DNA of 5,226 bases from an uncultured bacterium (GCA_947649215.1 CANSQW010000116.1:1-5226), one strand, 5' to 3'; positions 1-4,553 are shown, numbered from the stretch's first letter. Made by a program: numbers and translations. The notes: generated by a model from the letters alone, not told the origin.

Positions 1-89
1 GTCTTGAACTCCCAGCCCTCGAAGTCGAGCGCCGTGGTGATCTCGGCGACCTTGTGGGCGTTGTTAGTGGCGATGACGACGGTCTTCAC
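1..89 (-). CDS. rdgB: RdgB/HAM1 family non-canonical purine NTP pyrophosphatase, N-terminal fragment
   Basis: This family hydrolyses dITP, XTP and ITP to the monophosphate and pyrophosphate in the cytoplasm, keeping deaminated purines out of nucleic acid. Only 29 codons lie in the window; the rest is beyond the left edge. The visible peptide begins VKTVVIATNNAHKVAEI, which matches the family's N-terminal nucleotide-binding strand and loop (hydrophobic strand, then TNN-x-x-K-x-x-E). I chose the GTG at 89-87 because a purine-rich GAGGAAGGGG Shine-Dalgarno stretch lies just upstream (about 97-107) and the family motif starts about seven residues in. It follows murI on the same strand with a 78-bp gap, an arrangement common in Gram-positive bacteria, so the two are probably co-transcribed. 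Family assignment is good from the motif, but the catalytic part is not visible. Confidence 0.85.
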   Translation of the reverse strand, partial: MKTVVIATNNAHKVAEITTALDFEGWEFK

Positions 90-144
90 GCGCGTCCCCT
101 TCCTCTTCTCGGCGCGCCGCGGCCATGCGGCCCGACGCGGCGCC

Positions 145-163
145 GGCGCCTTCGGCAGGCGCC
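145..163 (-). other. Hairpin in the murI-rdgB gap
   Basis: GGCGCC at 145-150 and 158-163 pair across a 7-nt loop, a few bases after the murI stop codon. No T-run follows on the minus strand, so this is more likely an RNA-stability or attenuating stem inside a murI-rdgB transcript than a full terminator. In a GC-rich genome a 6-bp stem can also arise by chance. Confidence 0.25.
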
Positions 164-167
164 TTCC

Positions 168-1082
168 CTATTCCAGCGGCGGCAGGTCCAGATGCGCGGC
201 CCGCGCCAGGTCCATGTTGAGCACCCGGCTTCCGAACTGGGCGAACTCCGCCACGTCGGCGCCGGTGGTGTAGAACTCGTAGGCAGCCACGTTGCCCGGG
301 CGCGCCAGGCCGTGGCGGCGGCGCAGGATCTCGGCCACGTCGCGCGTCGTCTCCTCAGCCGAGGAGATGAGCGTCACCTCGCGGCCCACCACGCCCCCGA
401 TGAGCGCCTTGAGCAGCGGGTAGTGCGTGCAGCCCAGCACCAGCGTGTCGATGGCGGAACGCCGCAGCGGCTCAAGGTACTCGCGCGCGATGGCCTCGAA
501 CTCCGGCCGGATGTAGACCTTCGACGCCTCGGACAGGTAGCTCTCGAAGGGCCCCTCCGCCATGCGGATGCCCAGCTCGGCTATCTCGACGAAGCGAGGC
601 GCCGCCGTGGAGAACACGGTGATGCCCGCGTCGATGTGGCGGATGGCGTCAGCATAGGCGCACGACTCCACCGTGGCATGGGTGGCCACCACGCCCACGC
701 GGCGGTTGCGCGTGGTCATGGCCGCGGCGCGGGCGCCGGGCTCCACCACGCCGATGACGGGTACGGAGAACTCGCGCTGCGCCTGCTCCAGGCCGGCGGC
801 GGTGGCGGTGTTGCAGGCGATGACGATGAGCTTGCAGCCGCGATCCACGAGCACGCGGCAGATCTGCCGCACGAAGCCGCGCACCTCGGCCAAATCGCGC
901 GGGCCGTAGGGGCAGCGCGCCGAGTCGCCCACGTAGATGATGTCCTCCTCCGGCAGCGCGGCCATGATCTCGCGCATGACGGTGAGCCCGCCGTAGCCGG
1001 AGTCGAAGACGCCGATGGGCGCGTTGTCGTAGGAGCCGGGCCGGTCGTCCCGGTCGGCGAGGAGGGTGGCGAAGGTGTCCAT
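168..1082 (-). CDS. murI: Glutamate racemase
   Basis: MurI interconverts L- and D-glutamate without a cofactor, supplying the D-Glu added by MurD to the peptidoglycan stem peptide; it is cytoplasmic. The 304-residue product has the family landmarks in order: IGVFDSGYGGLTV (23-35, with Asp27/Ser28), the PYGPR loop (58-62), the first catalytic cysteine in VIACNTATA (Cys90), a VVEPG segment (112-116) and the second catalytic cysteine in LGCTHYPLL (Cys218, with His220). Length is slightly above the usual 260-290 because about 22 residues precede the IGVFDSG strand. No other ATG or GTG lies between the chosen ATG and that strand, so the ATG at 1082-1080 is the best start. It has no Shine-Dalgarno sequence, but a TATACT box ends eight bases before it, which suggests a leaderless mRNA. 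It is divergent from the flavoprotein operon and heads an operon with rdgB. Confidence 0.96.
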   Translation of the reverse strand: MDTFATLLADRDDRPGSYDNAPIGVFDSGYGGLTVMREIMAALPEEDIIYVGDSARCPYGPRDLAEVRGFVRQICRVLVDRGCKLIVIACNTATAAGLEQAQREFSVPVIGVVEPGARAAAMTTRNRRVGVVATHATVESCAYADAIRHIDAGITVFSTAAPRFVEIAELGIRMAEGPFESYLSEASKVYIRPEFEAIAREYLEPLRRSAIDTLVLGCTHYPLLKALIGGVVGREVTLISSAEETTRDVAEILRRRHGLARPGNVAAYEFYTTGADVAEFAQFGSRVLNMDLARAAHLDLPPLE

Positions 1083-1090
1083 GGGACGGA

Positions 1091-1096
1091 AGTATA
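1091..1096 (-). promoter_or_regulatory. -10 box of a leaderless murI promoter
   Basis: On the minus strand TATACT (5 of 6 to the TATAAT consensus) is followed by eight bases and then the murI ATG. Normal -10-to-start spacing would place transcription initiation at or within a base or two of the A of the ATG. No clear TTGACA-like box is seen 16-18 bp upstream in this very GC-rich stretch, as is common for actinobacterial promoters. The absence of an SD sequence upstream of murI fits. Confidence 0.5.
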
Positions 1097-1170
1097 CCCC
1101 ACCGTCGGCGCCCGCGCCGTCCGGCGCCGAGCGTCCGCGAAGAACCCACGGCGGCGGGCTGTCCGGCCCC

Positions 1171-1201
1171 TTTCCTTAGAGTTAGCTCCATGGTTTACAA
1201 T
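1171..1201 (+). promoter_or_regulatory. MerR-family-type promoter/operator of the flavoprotein operon
   Basis: A candidate -35 TTTCCT (1171-1176) and a -10 TACAAT (1196-1201) are separated by 19 bp, longer than the usual 17. The spacer region holds the imperfect dyad CCTTAGAG-TTAG-CTCCATGG (1174-1193, 6 of 8 positions symmetric). A dyad inside a 19-20-bp spacer, with a TTAGAGTTA..CTC core, is the hallmark of promoters activated by MerR-family regulators that untwist the spacer. Many aldehyde- or electrophile-responsive members use nearly this core. No merR-like gene is in the window. Predicted initiation is about 1208, giving a 45-nt leader before the ATG at 1253. Confidence 0.55.
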
Positions 1202-1216
1202 CGGCGGTGAGAAAAA

Positions 1217-1232
1217 CGCGGGGCGCCCCGCG
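1217..1232. repeat. 16-bp perfect palindrome in the flavoprotein 5' leader
   Basis: CGCGGGGCGCCCCGCG reads the same on both strands and lies between the predicted transcription start (about 1208) and the Shine-Dalgarno sequence AAGGAG (1239-1244). In RNA it could form a short GC stem just ahead of the ribosome site; in DNA it could be a binding site. Function unknown, and GC-rich palindromes can be fortuitous. Confidence 0.35.
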
Positions 1233-1252
1233 CCCAGGAAGGAGAACGCGCC

Positions 1253-1900
1253 ATGAAGGCACTGCTCATCAACGGAAGCCCGCGCTGGAAGGGCAACACC
1301 AACCGCGCGCTGGAGGAGGTGGCCGCCGCGCTCGAGGCCGAGGGCCTGGAGTGCGAGATCGCCTGGATCGGCAACAAGCCCATCCGCGGGTGCATCGCCT
1401 GCGGCATCTGCTCGCGCAACGGCAACGGACGCTGCGTCTTCGACGAGGATCCCTGCAACGAGCTCATCGCCAAGGCGGCCGAGGCCGATGCCATCGTCAT
1501 CGGCTCGCCGGTCTACTACGCCGGCGCCAACGGCAGCCTCATCGGCCTGCTCGACCGCATGTTCTACGCCGGCGGCGCGCTCATGCGCTTCAAGCCGGCC
1601 GCGGGCGTGGCCGTGGCGCGCCGCGCGGGCACCACGCTCACCGTCGACCAGATCAACAAGTACTTCCAGATCAACTGCATGCCCGTGGCCTCATCCACCT
1701 ACTGGGCGCTCGCGCACGGCCGCGCCGAGGGCGAGGTCGCAGGCGACGGCGAGGGCCTGCACACCCTGCGCATGCTCGGTCGCAACCTGGCGTGGCTGGC
1801 CAAGAGCCTGGAGGCAGGCCGCGCCGCCGGCATCGAGCCGCCGGCTGTGGAGCCCAAGGTCATGACGAACTTCGTCCGCGACGATCTGCTGGAGGCGTAG
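1253..1900 (+). CDS. Flavodoxin-fold NAD(P)H-dependent oxidoreductase, iron-sulfur flavoprotein (Isf)-like
   Basis: Predicted soluble 215-residue FMN protein that transfers electrons from NAD(P)H or ferredoxin to small acceptors such as quinones, O2/H2O2 or aromatics; the true substrate cannot be read from sequence. LLINGSPRWKGNT (4-16) is the FMN-phosphate loop of the NADPH-dependent FMN reductase/flavodoxin-like fold, and IVIGSPVYYAGANGSLIGLLDR (81-102) is the second flavin-contacting segment. Between them Cys47, 50, 53 and 61 form CX2CX2CX7C, which fits the compact 4Fe-4S motif of archaeal and clostridial Isf proteins (CX2CX2CX4-7C); Cys68 is close by. The start is firm: AAGGAG (1239-1244) lies eight bases before the ATG. 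The C-terminal third (about 120-215) holds no motif I recognise. It is first gene of an operon with ybaK, six bases apart, behind a MerR-type promoter. The relatives that keep the cysteines but bind no cluster are the main alternative. Confidence 0.88.
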   Translation: MKALLINGSPRWKGNTNRALEEVAAALEAEGLECEIAWIGNKPIRGCIACGICSRNGNGRCVFDEDPCNELIAKAAEADAIVIGSPVYYAGANGSLIGLLDRMFYAGGALMRFKPAAGVAVARRAGTTLTVDQINKYFQINCMPVASSTYWALAHGRAEGEVAGDGEGLHTLRMLGRNLAWLAKSLEAGRAAGIEPPAVEPKVMTNFVRDDLLEA

Positions 1901-1906
1901 GCACCC

Positions 1907-2392
1907 GTGGCCAAGCACGCGAAGGAGGCCAAGACCAACGCCCTGCGCGAGCTCGACGCGGCGGGCATCCCGCACGAGTTCCGCCTGTTCGACTGCGAGG
2001 GCGCGCCCTCGGGCGTGGAGGTGGCCGCGATGCTCGGGCTCGACCCCGACCGCGTGTTCAAGACGCTCGTCACCGTGGGAAAGTCCGGCGAGCACTACGT
2101 GTTCATGATCCCCGTGGCCGCCGAGCTCGACCTCAAGAAGGCGGCCGCGGCGGTCGGCGAGAAGGCCGTGGCCATGGTCAAGGCCAAGGAGCTGCTGCCG
2201 CTCACCGGCTACGTGCACGGCGGCTGCTCCCCCATCGGCCAGAAGAAGCTGCTCATCACGCGCGTGGACGAGACGGCGCAGCTCTTCGACGACATCACGT
2301 TCTCGGGCGGCCGCATCGGCTGCCAGATCACCATGGCCCCCGACGACCTGGGCCGGCTCGTCCCCTTCGCCTACGCCGACCTCACGGCCTAG
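1907..2392 (+). CDS. ybaK: YbaK/EbsC-family Cys-tRNA(Pro) deacylase
   Basis: YbaK hydrolyses Cys-tRNA(Pro), made when prolyl-tRNA synthetase mischarges cysteine; it acts in trans in the cytoplasm. The 161-residue product is full length for the family. It shows the conserved VFKTLV (50-55) with the key Lys52, and GGCSPIGQKK (105-114), the GxxSPxG loop lining the substrate pocket. A further FSGGRIGCQI (132-141) near the C-terminus is typical of this branch. The start is a GTG six bases after the flavoprotein stop codon; GGAGG at 1891-1895, inside the end of the upstream gene, is the likely ribosome site with a somewhat long 11-base spacing. The tight spacing means co-transcription and perhaps translational coupling. 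ProX or a freestanding INS-like editing domain is an alternative, but the VFKT and GGCSPIG motifs favour YbaK. Confidence 0.93.
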   Translation: MAKHAKEAKTNALRELDAAGIPHEFRLFDCEGAPSGVEVAAMLGLDPDRVFKTLVTVGKSGEHYVFMIPVAAELDLKKAAAAVGEKAVAMVKAKELLPLTGYVHGGCSPIGQKKLLITRVDETAQLFDDITFSGGRIGCQITMAPDDLGRLVPFAYADLTA

Positions 2393-2394
2393 CG

Positions 2395-2418
2395 CGAGCG
2401 GGGGGCCGCCCCCGCTCG
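2395..2418 (+). terminator. GC-rich hairpin ending the flavoprotein-ybaK operon
   Basis: CGAGCGGGGG (2395-2404) pairs perfectly with CCCCCGCTCG (2409-2418) around a 4-nt loop, starting two bases after the ybaK stop codon. The 10-bp GC stem is very stable, but the following bases (GTCCTCGGG) hold no U-run. It is therefore a terminator-like or 3'-end-protecting hairpin rather than a canonical intrinsic terminator, a form common in high-GC actinobacteria. Confidence 0.6.
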
Positions 2419-2419
2419 G

Positions 2420-2611
2420 TCCTCGGGCGCCAACTGGCCAAAAAGTTCGGTTTGACGACAGAATGGGGCCGAAAAGGCAGCCATCCGCGCCCCTCTCACG
2501 CACAACGCGCGCATCGCCCATTCGCGACCTGGGGTTTTGCGGCGCGCGCGAAGAGCGGCCCGGCGCCGCGTGTCGTCAAACCGTCGATTTTGGCCAGTTT
2601 GCGCCCGAGGA
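2420..2611. repeat. 192-bp element with 41-bp imperfect terminal inverted repeats
   Basis: The stretch 2420-2460 recurs in reverse complement at 2571-2611. Counting by eye, 36 of 41 positions match. The mismatches are one base at 2431 and a block of four at 2444-2447, flanked by the identical tracts AACTGGCCAAAA and CGGTTTGACGACA. The arms enclose 110 bp (2461-2570) with no convincing gene: the short open frames across it have no ribosome site and no recognisable protein. The size and long arms resemble a non-autonomous MITE-like element or a family-specific intergenic repeat. I see no target-site duplication, and the element sits directly against the upstream hairpin. The block mismatch looks like independent divergence of the arms, or two halves from different repeat copies. 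Confidence 0.7.
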
Positions 2612-2619
2612 ACGCACGA

Positions 2620-2653
2620 CCTGCCTCCCGGCGCGCCGAACGCGGGAGGCAGG
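2620..2653. terminator. Hairpin between the convergent ybaK and zinc-ribbon genes
   Basis: CCTGCCTCCCG (2620-2630) and CGGGAGGCAGG (2643-2653) form a perfect 11-bp stem with a 12-nt loop. It lies 48 bp past the stop codon of the minus-strand zinc-ribbon gene and beyond the plus-strand ybaK operon, so it may serve as a shared bidirectional terminator. Neither side has a T-run, so termination strength is uncertain. Confidence 0.5.
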
Positions 2654-2701
2654 CGCGGCGAGCGCTTGAGCGGCGGTGCTACCGGGATGAGCGGCAGCCG
2701 A

Positions 2702-3907
2702 TCAGACGTAGCCCTCGACGCTTATGAAGACGTACCAGGGCACTCGAGCTCCCCTGTGACCCGGGGGATACTGCGTCCCCGCCTCATGTTCGTAGAGCTG
2801 CATCATCTCCATCCTGCATTGGACGCCATCCACCTGGAACACATAGTCGTAGGTCACCACATGCGAGGAGGGCTTGCTGCAGTTCTGTGATTGGCGCCTC
2901 GGCGTGCTGCCCTGCCCGGACGAATTAGGCCGATACACCGCGCATTCCGCAAGAAGCGCGCCACGAGAGCCGCCTGAGGCCTGCAAGGCATAGCCGCTCT
3001 GCCTTTGCGCTCCCTCTAGCACGACCTCCTTGCGAGCGGATTTAACGCCGTCCCCCGCTTGGTGGAGCTCGTCATAGGGCCTCCCCGTGGCCTCTGAGAG
3101 TATCCAGCAGGCATCATTGTTGAAGACGTCCCAGTAGATGAACACCGAGCTCGGGTCGTCATTCACGATATCGGGGTATATCGGCTCCGACACCCACGTA
3201 GTCTCATCGAGCATCTCCCCTGGCCTCGTAATCCGCTCGAACATTCTCTCCTCAGGACTCGAAGCCAGCTCGACGGCAAGCATCAGCATGCCGAGGACTA
3301 GCGTCAAACTCGCAAGAACGCTCATGACAATATGAGAGACACCCTTTTTGCCGCGCGTGAGGCCCCTGTTCCACAGACACCCGAAGAGGGGGCCGCCAAA
3401 GAAGCAGTTGAGGAAGCTCACCTTCGCGGACGAGGTCAGCTTCGGCTGAGAGCCGAAATAGGACGGGTATACGCGCAGGGCATACAGCAACGTGCCAATC
3501 GCCAAGGCGATGGCGAGCACCCAGTCGACGACGCCAAGCCACGGCGCAAAGTCGCCCAGATACGGAAGGGCGTTAAAGGCGCAGATGGCCAACGCTCCGG
3601 CTAGGGATAACCCGATATTCGTGCGCCACCAGCCAATGCGAGCGCCCCTGCTCGAACCCGCCGACGCAGAGCACGTCCCCTGCCCGCAAGACTGCTGAAC
3701 GGTGCCCGCGTCTACCTGCGCATGATCAGCATCGGAAGGCGGAAGCGCAGAGACGGACGAGGGCGACACGGGCGGTTGGCCTTGCAGCCCAAGGCTCCGC
3801 AAGTCTTGATGCGAGTACGACAGGCCGCATCGCGAGCACGTACCGCCTTTCGTTCCGCTATCAAAAACGATGTCTCCCCCGCATATCTGACAGCAGAGCT
3901 TTTCCAT
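2702..3907 (-). CDS. Zinc-ribbon, multi-pass membrane protein of unknown function
   Basis: I do not recognise this family. From the ATG at 3907-3905 it is 401 residues. It opens with a short zinc ribbon (Cys6-x2-Cys9 and Cys24-x2-Cys27 with GG turns), then a Ser/Pro/Gln-rich linker (about 40-90). Three or four hydrophobic stretches follow (about 97-117, 123-144, 162-177 and 190-213), the middle ones separated by charged RGLTRGKK. The C-terminal half (214-401) is polar with four cysteines, probably one globular domain on a single side of the membrane. A GTG at 3925 would add six residues but has no ribosome site; GGGGG just before the ATG is the weak site that decided the start. The gene is less GC-rich than its neighbours (57% in 3241-3300 against 75% in 1801-1860, counted by hand) and uses more A/T-ending codons, suggesting relaxed selection or transfer. 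It is a single-gene unit. Confidence 0.75.
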   Translation of the reverse strand: MEKLCCQICGGDIVFDSGTKGGTCSRCGLSYSHQDLRSLGLQGQPPVSPSSVSALPPSDADHAQVDAGTVQQSCGQGTCSASAGSSRGARIGWWRTNIGLSLAGALAICAFNALPYLGDFAPWLGVVDWVLAIALAIGTLLYALRVYPSYFGSQPKLTSSAKVSFLNCFFGGPLFGCLWNRGLTRGKKGVSHIVMSVLASLTLVLGMLMLAVELASSPEERMFERITRPGEMLDETTWVSEPIYPDIVNDDPSSVFIYWDVFNNDACWILSEATGRPYDELHQAGDGVKSARKEVVLEGAQRQSGYALQASGGSRGALLAECAVYRPNSSGQGSTPRRQSQNCSKPSSHVVTYDYVFQVDGVQCRMEMMQLYEHEAGTQYPPGHRGARVPWYVFISVEGYV

Positions 3908-4119
3908 GAGCACCCCCGGCACCACGTTTCAAGAGCAATTGAACAGCGCTTGCACTCTACCAGCGCGGCGTGCCGTCCATTGGGCAATGGGCATTGGGGC
4001 GCCCTTCGGCGATGGTGATCGCCCGACACGGCGCTGCAATCGCATCAGAGGCATCAGCGAAAGAGACGCCTTGGCGACGCCTGCTTTTCCCTGGATTGGG
4101 CAGCCTAAGGCAGGGACGT

Positions 4120-4157
4120 GATCATCGCCGACCTCGCGAACGCCGGTGGCGATGATC
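4120..4157. repeat. 10-bp inverted repeat upstream of the putative small RNA
   Basis: GATCATCGCC (4120-4129) and GGCGATGATC (4148-4157) are exact reverse complements 18 bp apart. The right arm ends eight bases before the TATGCT/TAAGAT promoter candidates at 4165-4175. A related half-site occurs at 4008 (GGCGATGGTGATCGCC). The spacing suits a dimeric repressor or activator site as well as an RNA hairpin; the position just upstream of a promoter favours a DNA-binding site. Confidence 0.45.
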
Positions 4158-4176
4158 GGCGGGGTATGCTAAGATG

Positions 4177-4265
4177 AGCTCAATCGGTGCCCCGCTCATC
4201 CCGGGCAGCATCGGGTTATCAGTTAGGCCGGGTACCTCTTAAAGCAGCCCGGCCTTTCTTTTTCT
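4177..4265 (+). ncRNA. Putative small RNA, about 85-90 nt, convergent with the small membrane peptide gene
   Basis: A strong plus-strand intrinsic terminator (4225-4265) has no gene upstream on its strand, so a transcript must start between about 3910 and 4200. The overlapping candidates TATGCT (4165-4170) and TAAGAT (4170-4175; 17 bp after a weak TGGCGA at 4147-4152) would start it at about 4177-4182. The segment can fold: GATGAGC (4173-4179) with GCTCATC (4194-4200) if initiation is a little earlier, then CCCG (4201-4204) with CGGG (4212-4215), then the terminator stem. A 22-codon frame from the ATG at 4174 ends in the terminator loop, but it has only a weak GGGG before it and a predicted start that overlaps the transcription start, so I favour a non-coding RNA. 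The 5' end is uncertain and I match no known RNA family. Confidence 0.4.
4225..4265 (+). terminator. Strong intrinsic terminator on the plus strand
   Basis: GGCCGGG (4226-4232) pairs with CCCGGCC (4248-4254), extended by A4225-T4255, around a 15-nt loop. TTTCTTTTT follows at 4255-4263. This is the only hairpin in the window with a proper U-run. On the minus strand the stem is followed by TAACTGATAAC, so it acts mainly in the plus direction, although the stem may also slow transcription arriving from the small peptide gene. Confidence 0.85.
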
Positions 4266-4278
4266 CCAACGCCGTCCG

Positions 4279-4365
4279 TCATTCTCTTCGCACCAGGACG
4301 AGCCCGATGATCCCGATAATCACCAACAAGATCTCGCATACCGCGATGACTGCCTGCGTGTCCAT
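4279..4365 (-). CDS. 28-residue single-span membrane peptide, type I toxin-like
   Basis: The peptide has an acidic/polar N-terminus (MDTQ), one continuous hydrophobic helix (about residues 5-25, rich in Ile, Leu and Val, with Cys10 and Glu11) and a charged end RRE: a minimal single membrane span. AGAGGAG (4378-4372) six bases before the ATG is one of the best ribosome sites in the window, which argues for a translated gene. Its size, one helix and charged tail resemble small hydrophobic toxins of type I modules (TxpA/BsrG, Fst or holin-like groups), though I see no specific family signature. It converges on a short terminated RNA 14 bp beyond its stop codon, and its ribosome site lies in a hairpin loop. 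Alternatives are a small accessory subunit or regulator of a membrane protein; KdpF is unlikely as no kdpABC genes are adjacent. Function unproven. Confidence 0.6.
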   Translation of the reverse strand: MDTQAVIAVCEILLVIIGIIGLVLVRRE

Positions 4366-4366
4366 A

Positions 4367-4390
4367 GGCAGCTCCTCTCTCGAGGCTGCC
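4367..4390 (-). promoter_or_regulatory. Hairpin presenting the ribosome site of the small membrane peptide
   Basis: On the minus strand GGCAGC (4390-4385) and GCTGCC (4372-4367) form a perfect 6-bp stem with a 12-nt loop. The loop carries most of the AGAGGAG ribosome site, whose last G is in the stem. The stem ends one base before the ATG, so folding would hinder ribosome entry. Restrained translation of this kind is common in type I toxin mRNAs; the effect here is inferred. Confidence 0.45.
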
Positions 4391-4415
4391 CGGACATGAC
4401 GGAGCACCTCCCGGG

Positions 4416-4424
4416 GTTCTAGCA
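4416..4424 (-). promoter_or_regulatory. Candidate extended -10 promoter for the small membrane peptide
   Basis: On the minus strand TGC-TAGAAC forms an extended -10 element (TGn plus 4 of 6 to TATAAT), 50 bases before the ATG at 4365. A TTGGCG at 4448-4443 is 21 bp upstream, too far for a standard -35, so reliance on the extended -10 is assumed. Initiation would be near 4409, giving a leader of about 44 nt. Confidence 0.35.
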
Positions 4425-4518
4425 CGCAGGCCGGGCGCCCCTCGCCAACGCTGAGCGCCGCCCCGCCGCCCCCCGGGTCGGCAGCAGGCGGCGCCCCGTC
4501 GGCTCCTGGGCGAGACGT

Positions 4519-4547
4519 GAGGGCGGCCCGAACCCGGAGCCGCCCTT
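4519..4547 (-). terminator. Terminator-like hairpin after the L,D-transpeptidase gene
   Basis: AGGGCGGC (4520-4527) and GCCGCCCT (4539-4546) form an 8-bp stem, seven bases past the transpeptidase stop codon on the minus strand. CCG/CGG pairing inside the loop extends it. No U-run follows. It separates the transpeptidase from the small peptide gene, supporting independent transcription of the latter. Confidence 0.55.
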
Positions 4548-4553
4548 CATGGC

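Larger units (their letters stand above)
3908..4278. other. 370-bp intergenic region with dyads and a hidden plus-strand unit
   Basis: No protein gene is supported here; short frames lack ribosome sites or resemblance to known proteins. The left part should hold the promoter of the minus-strand zinc-ribbon gene; the best but weak -10 candidate is TAGAGT at 3959-3954. The dyad CCATTG-GG-CAATGG (3977-3990) overlaps where its -35 would be, and CATTGGG repeats at 3992-3998. Other structure: GGCGAT/ATCGCC (4008-4023, 4-nt loop), the direct repeat GCATCAG-AG-GCATCAG (4042-4057), a 10-bp dyad at 4120-4157, and the probable small RNA with its terminator at the right end. Confidence 0.5.

Noticed and set aside
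54..1256. A 400-codon plus-strand open frame across murI
   Set aside because: It is antisense to a clear glutamate racemase, is full of Arg/Ala/Gly/His from GC-rich antisense codons and has no domain; an artefact of high GC.
2420..2611. Insertion sequence or CRISPR reading of the inverted-repeat element
   Set aside because: No transposase frame between the arms, no target duplication, and only two copies in inverted rather than tandem direct orientation.
1207..2727. A 506-codon plus-strand open frame across the flavoprotein and ybaK genes
   Set aside because: It overlaps two well-supported genes in another register, is Arg-rich and low-complexity, and has no motif.
4008..4060. Resemblance of GGCGATGGTGATCGCC to the start of the fluoride (crcB) riboswitch
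   Set aside because: The following AAAC segment, second stem and conserved CUGAUG-type pseudoknot are absent, and no fluoride exporter follows; it is more simply a short palindrome.
4174..4242. A 22-codon plus-strand frame ending in the terminator loop (possible leader peptide)
   Set aside because: Weak ribosome site, predicted transcription start overlapping the ATG, and no downstream plus-strand gene to attenuate; kept only as a note under the putative RNA.
3908..4278. tRNA, SRP RNA or 6S RNA in the intergenic region
   Set aside because: No T-loop/anticodon arrangement, no SRP GGAAG/AGCAG core and no long 6S-like open stem could be found by eye.
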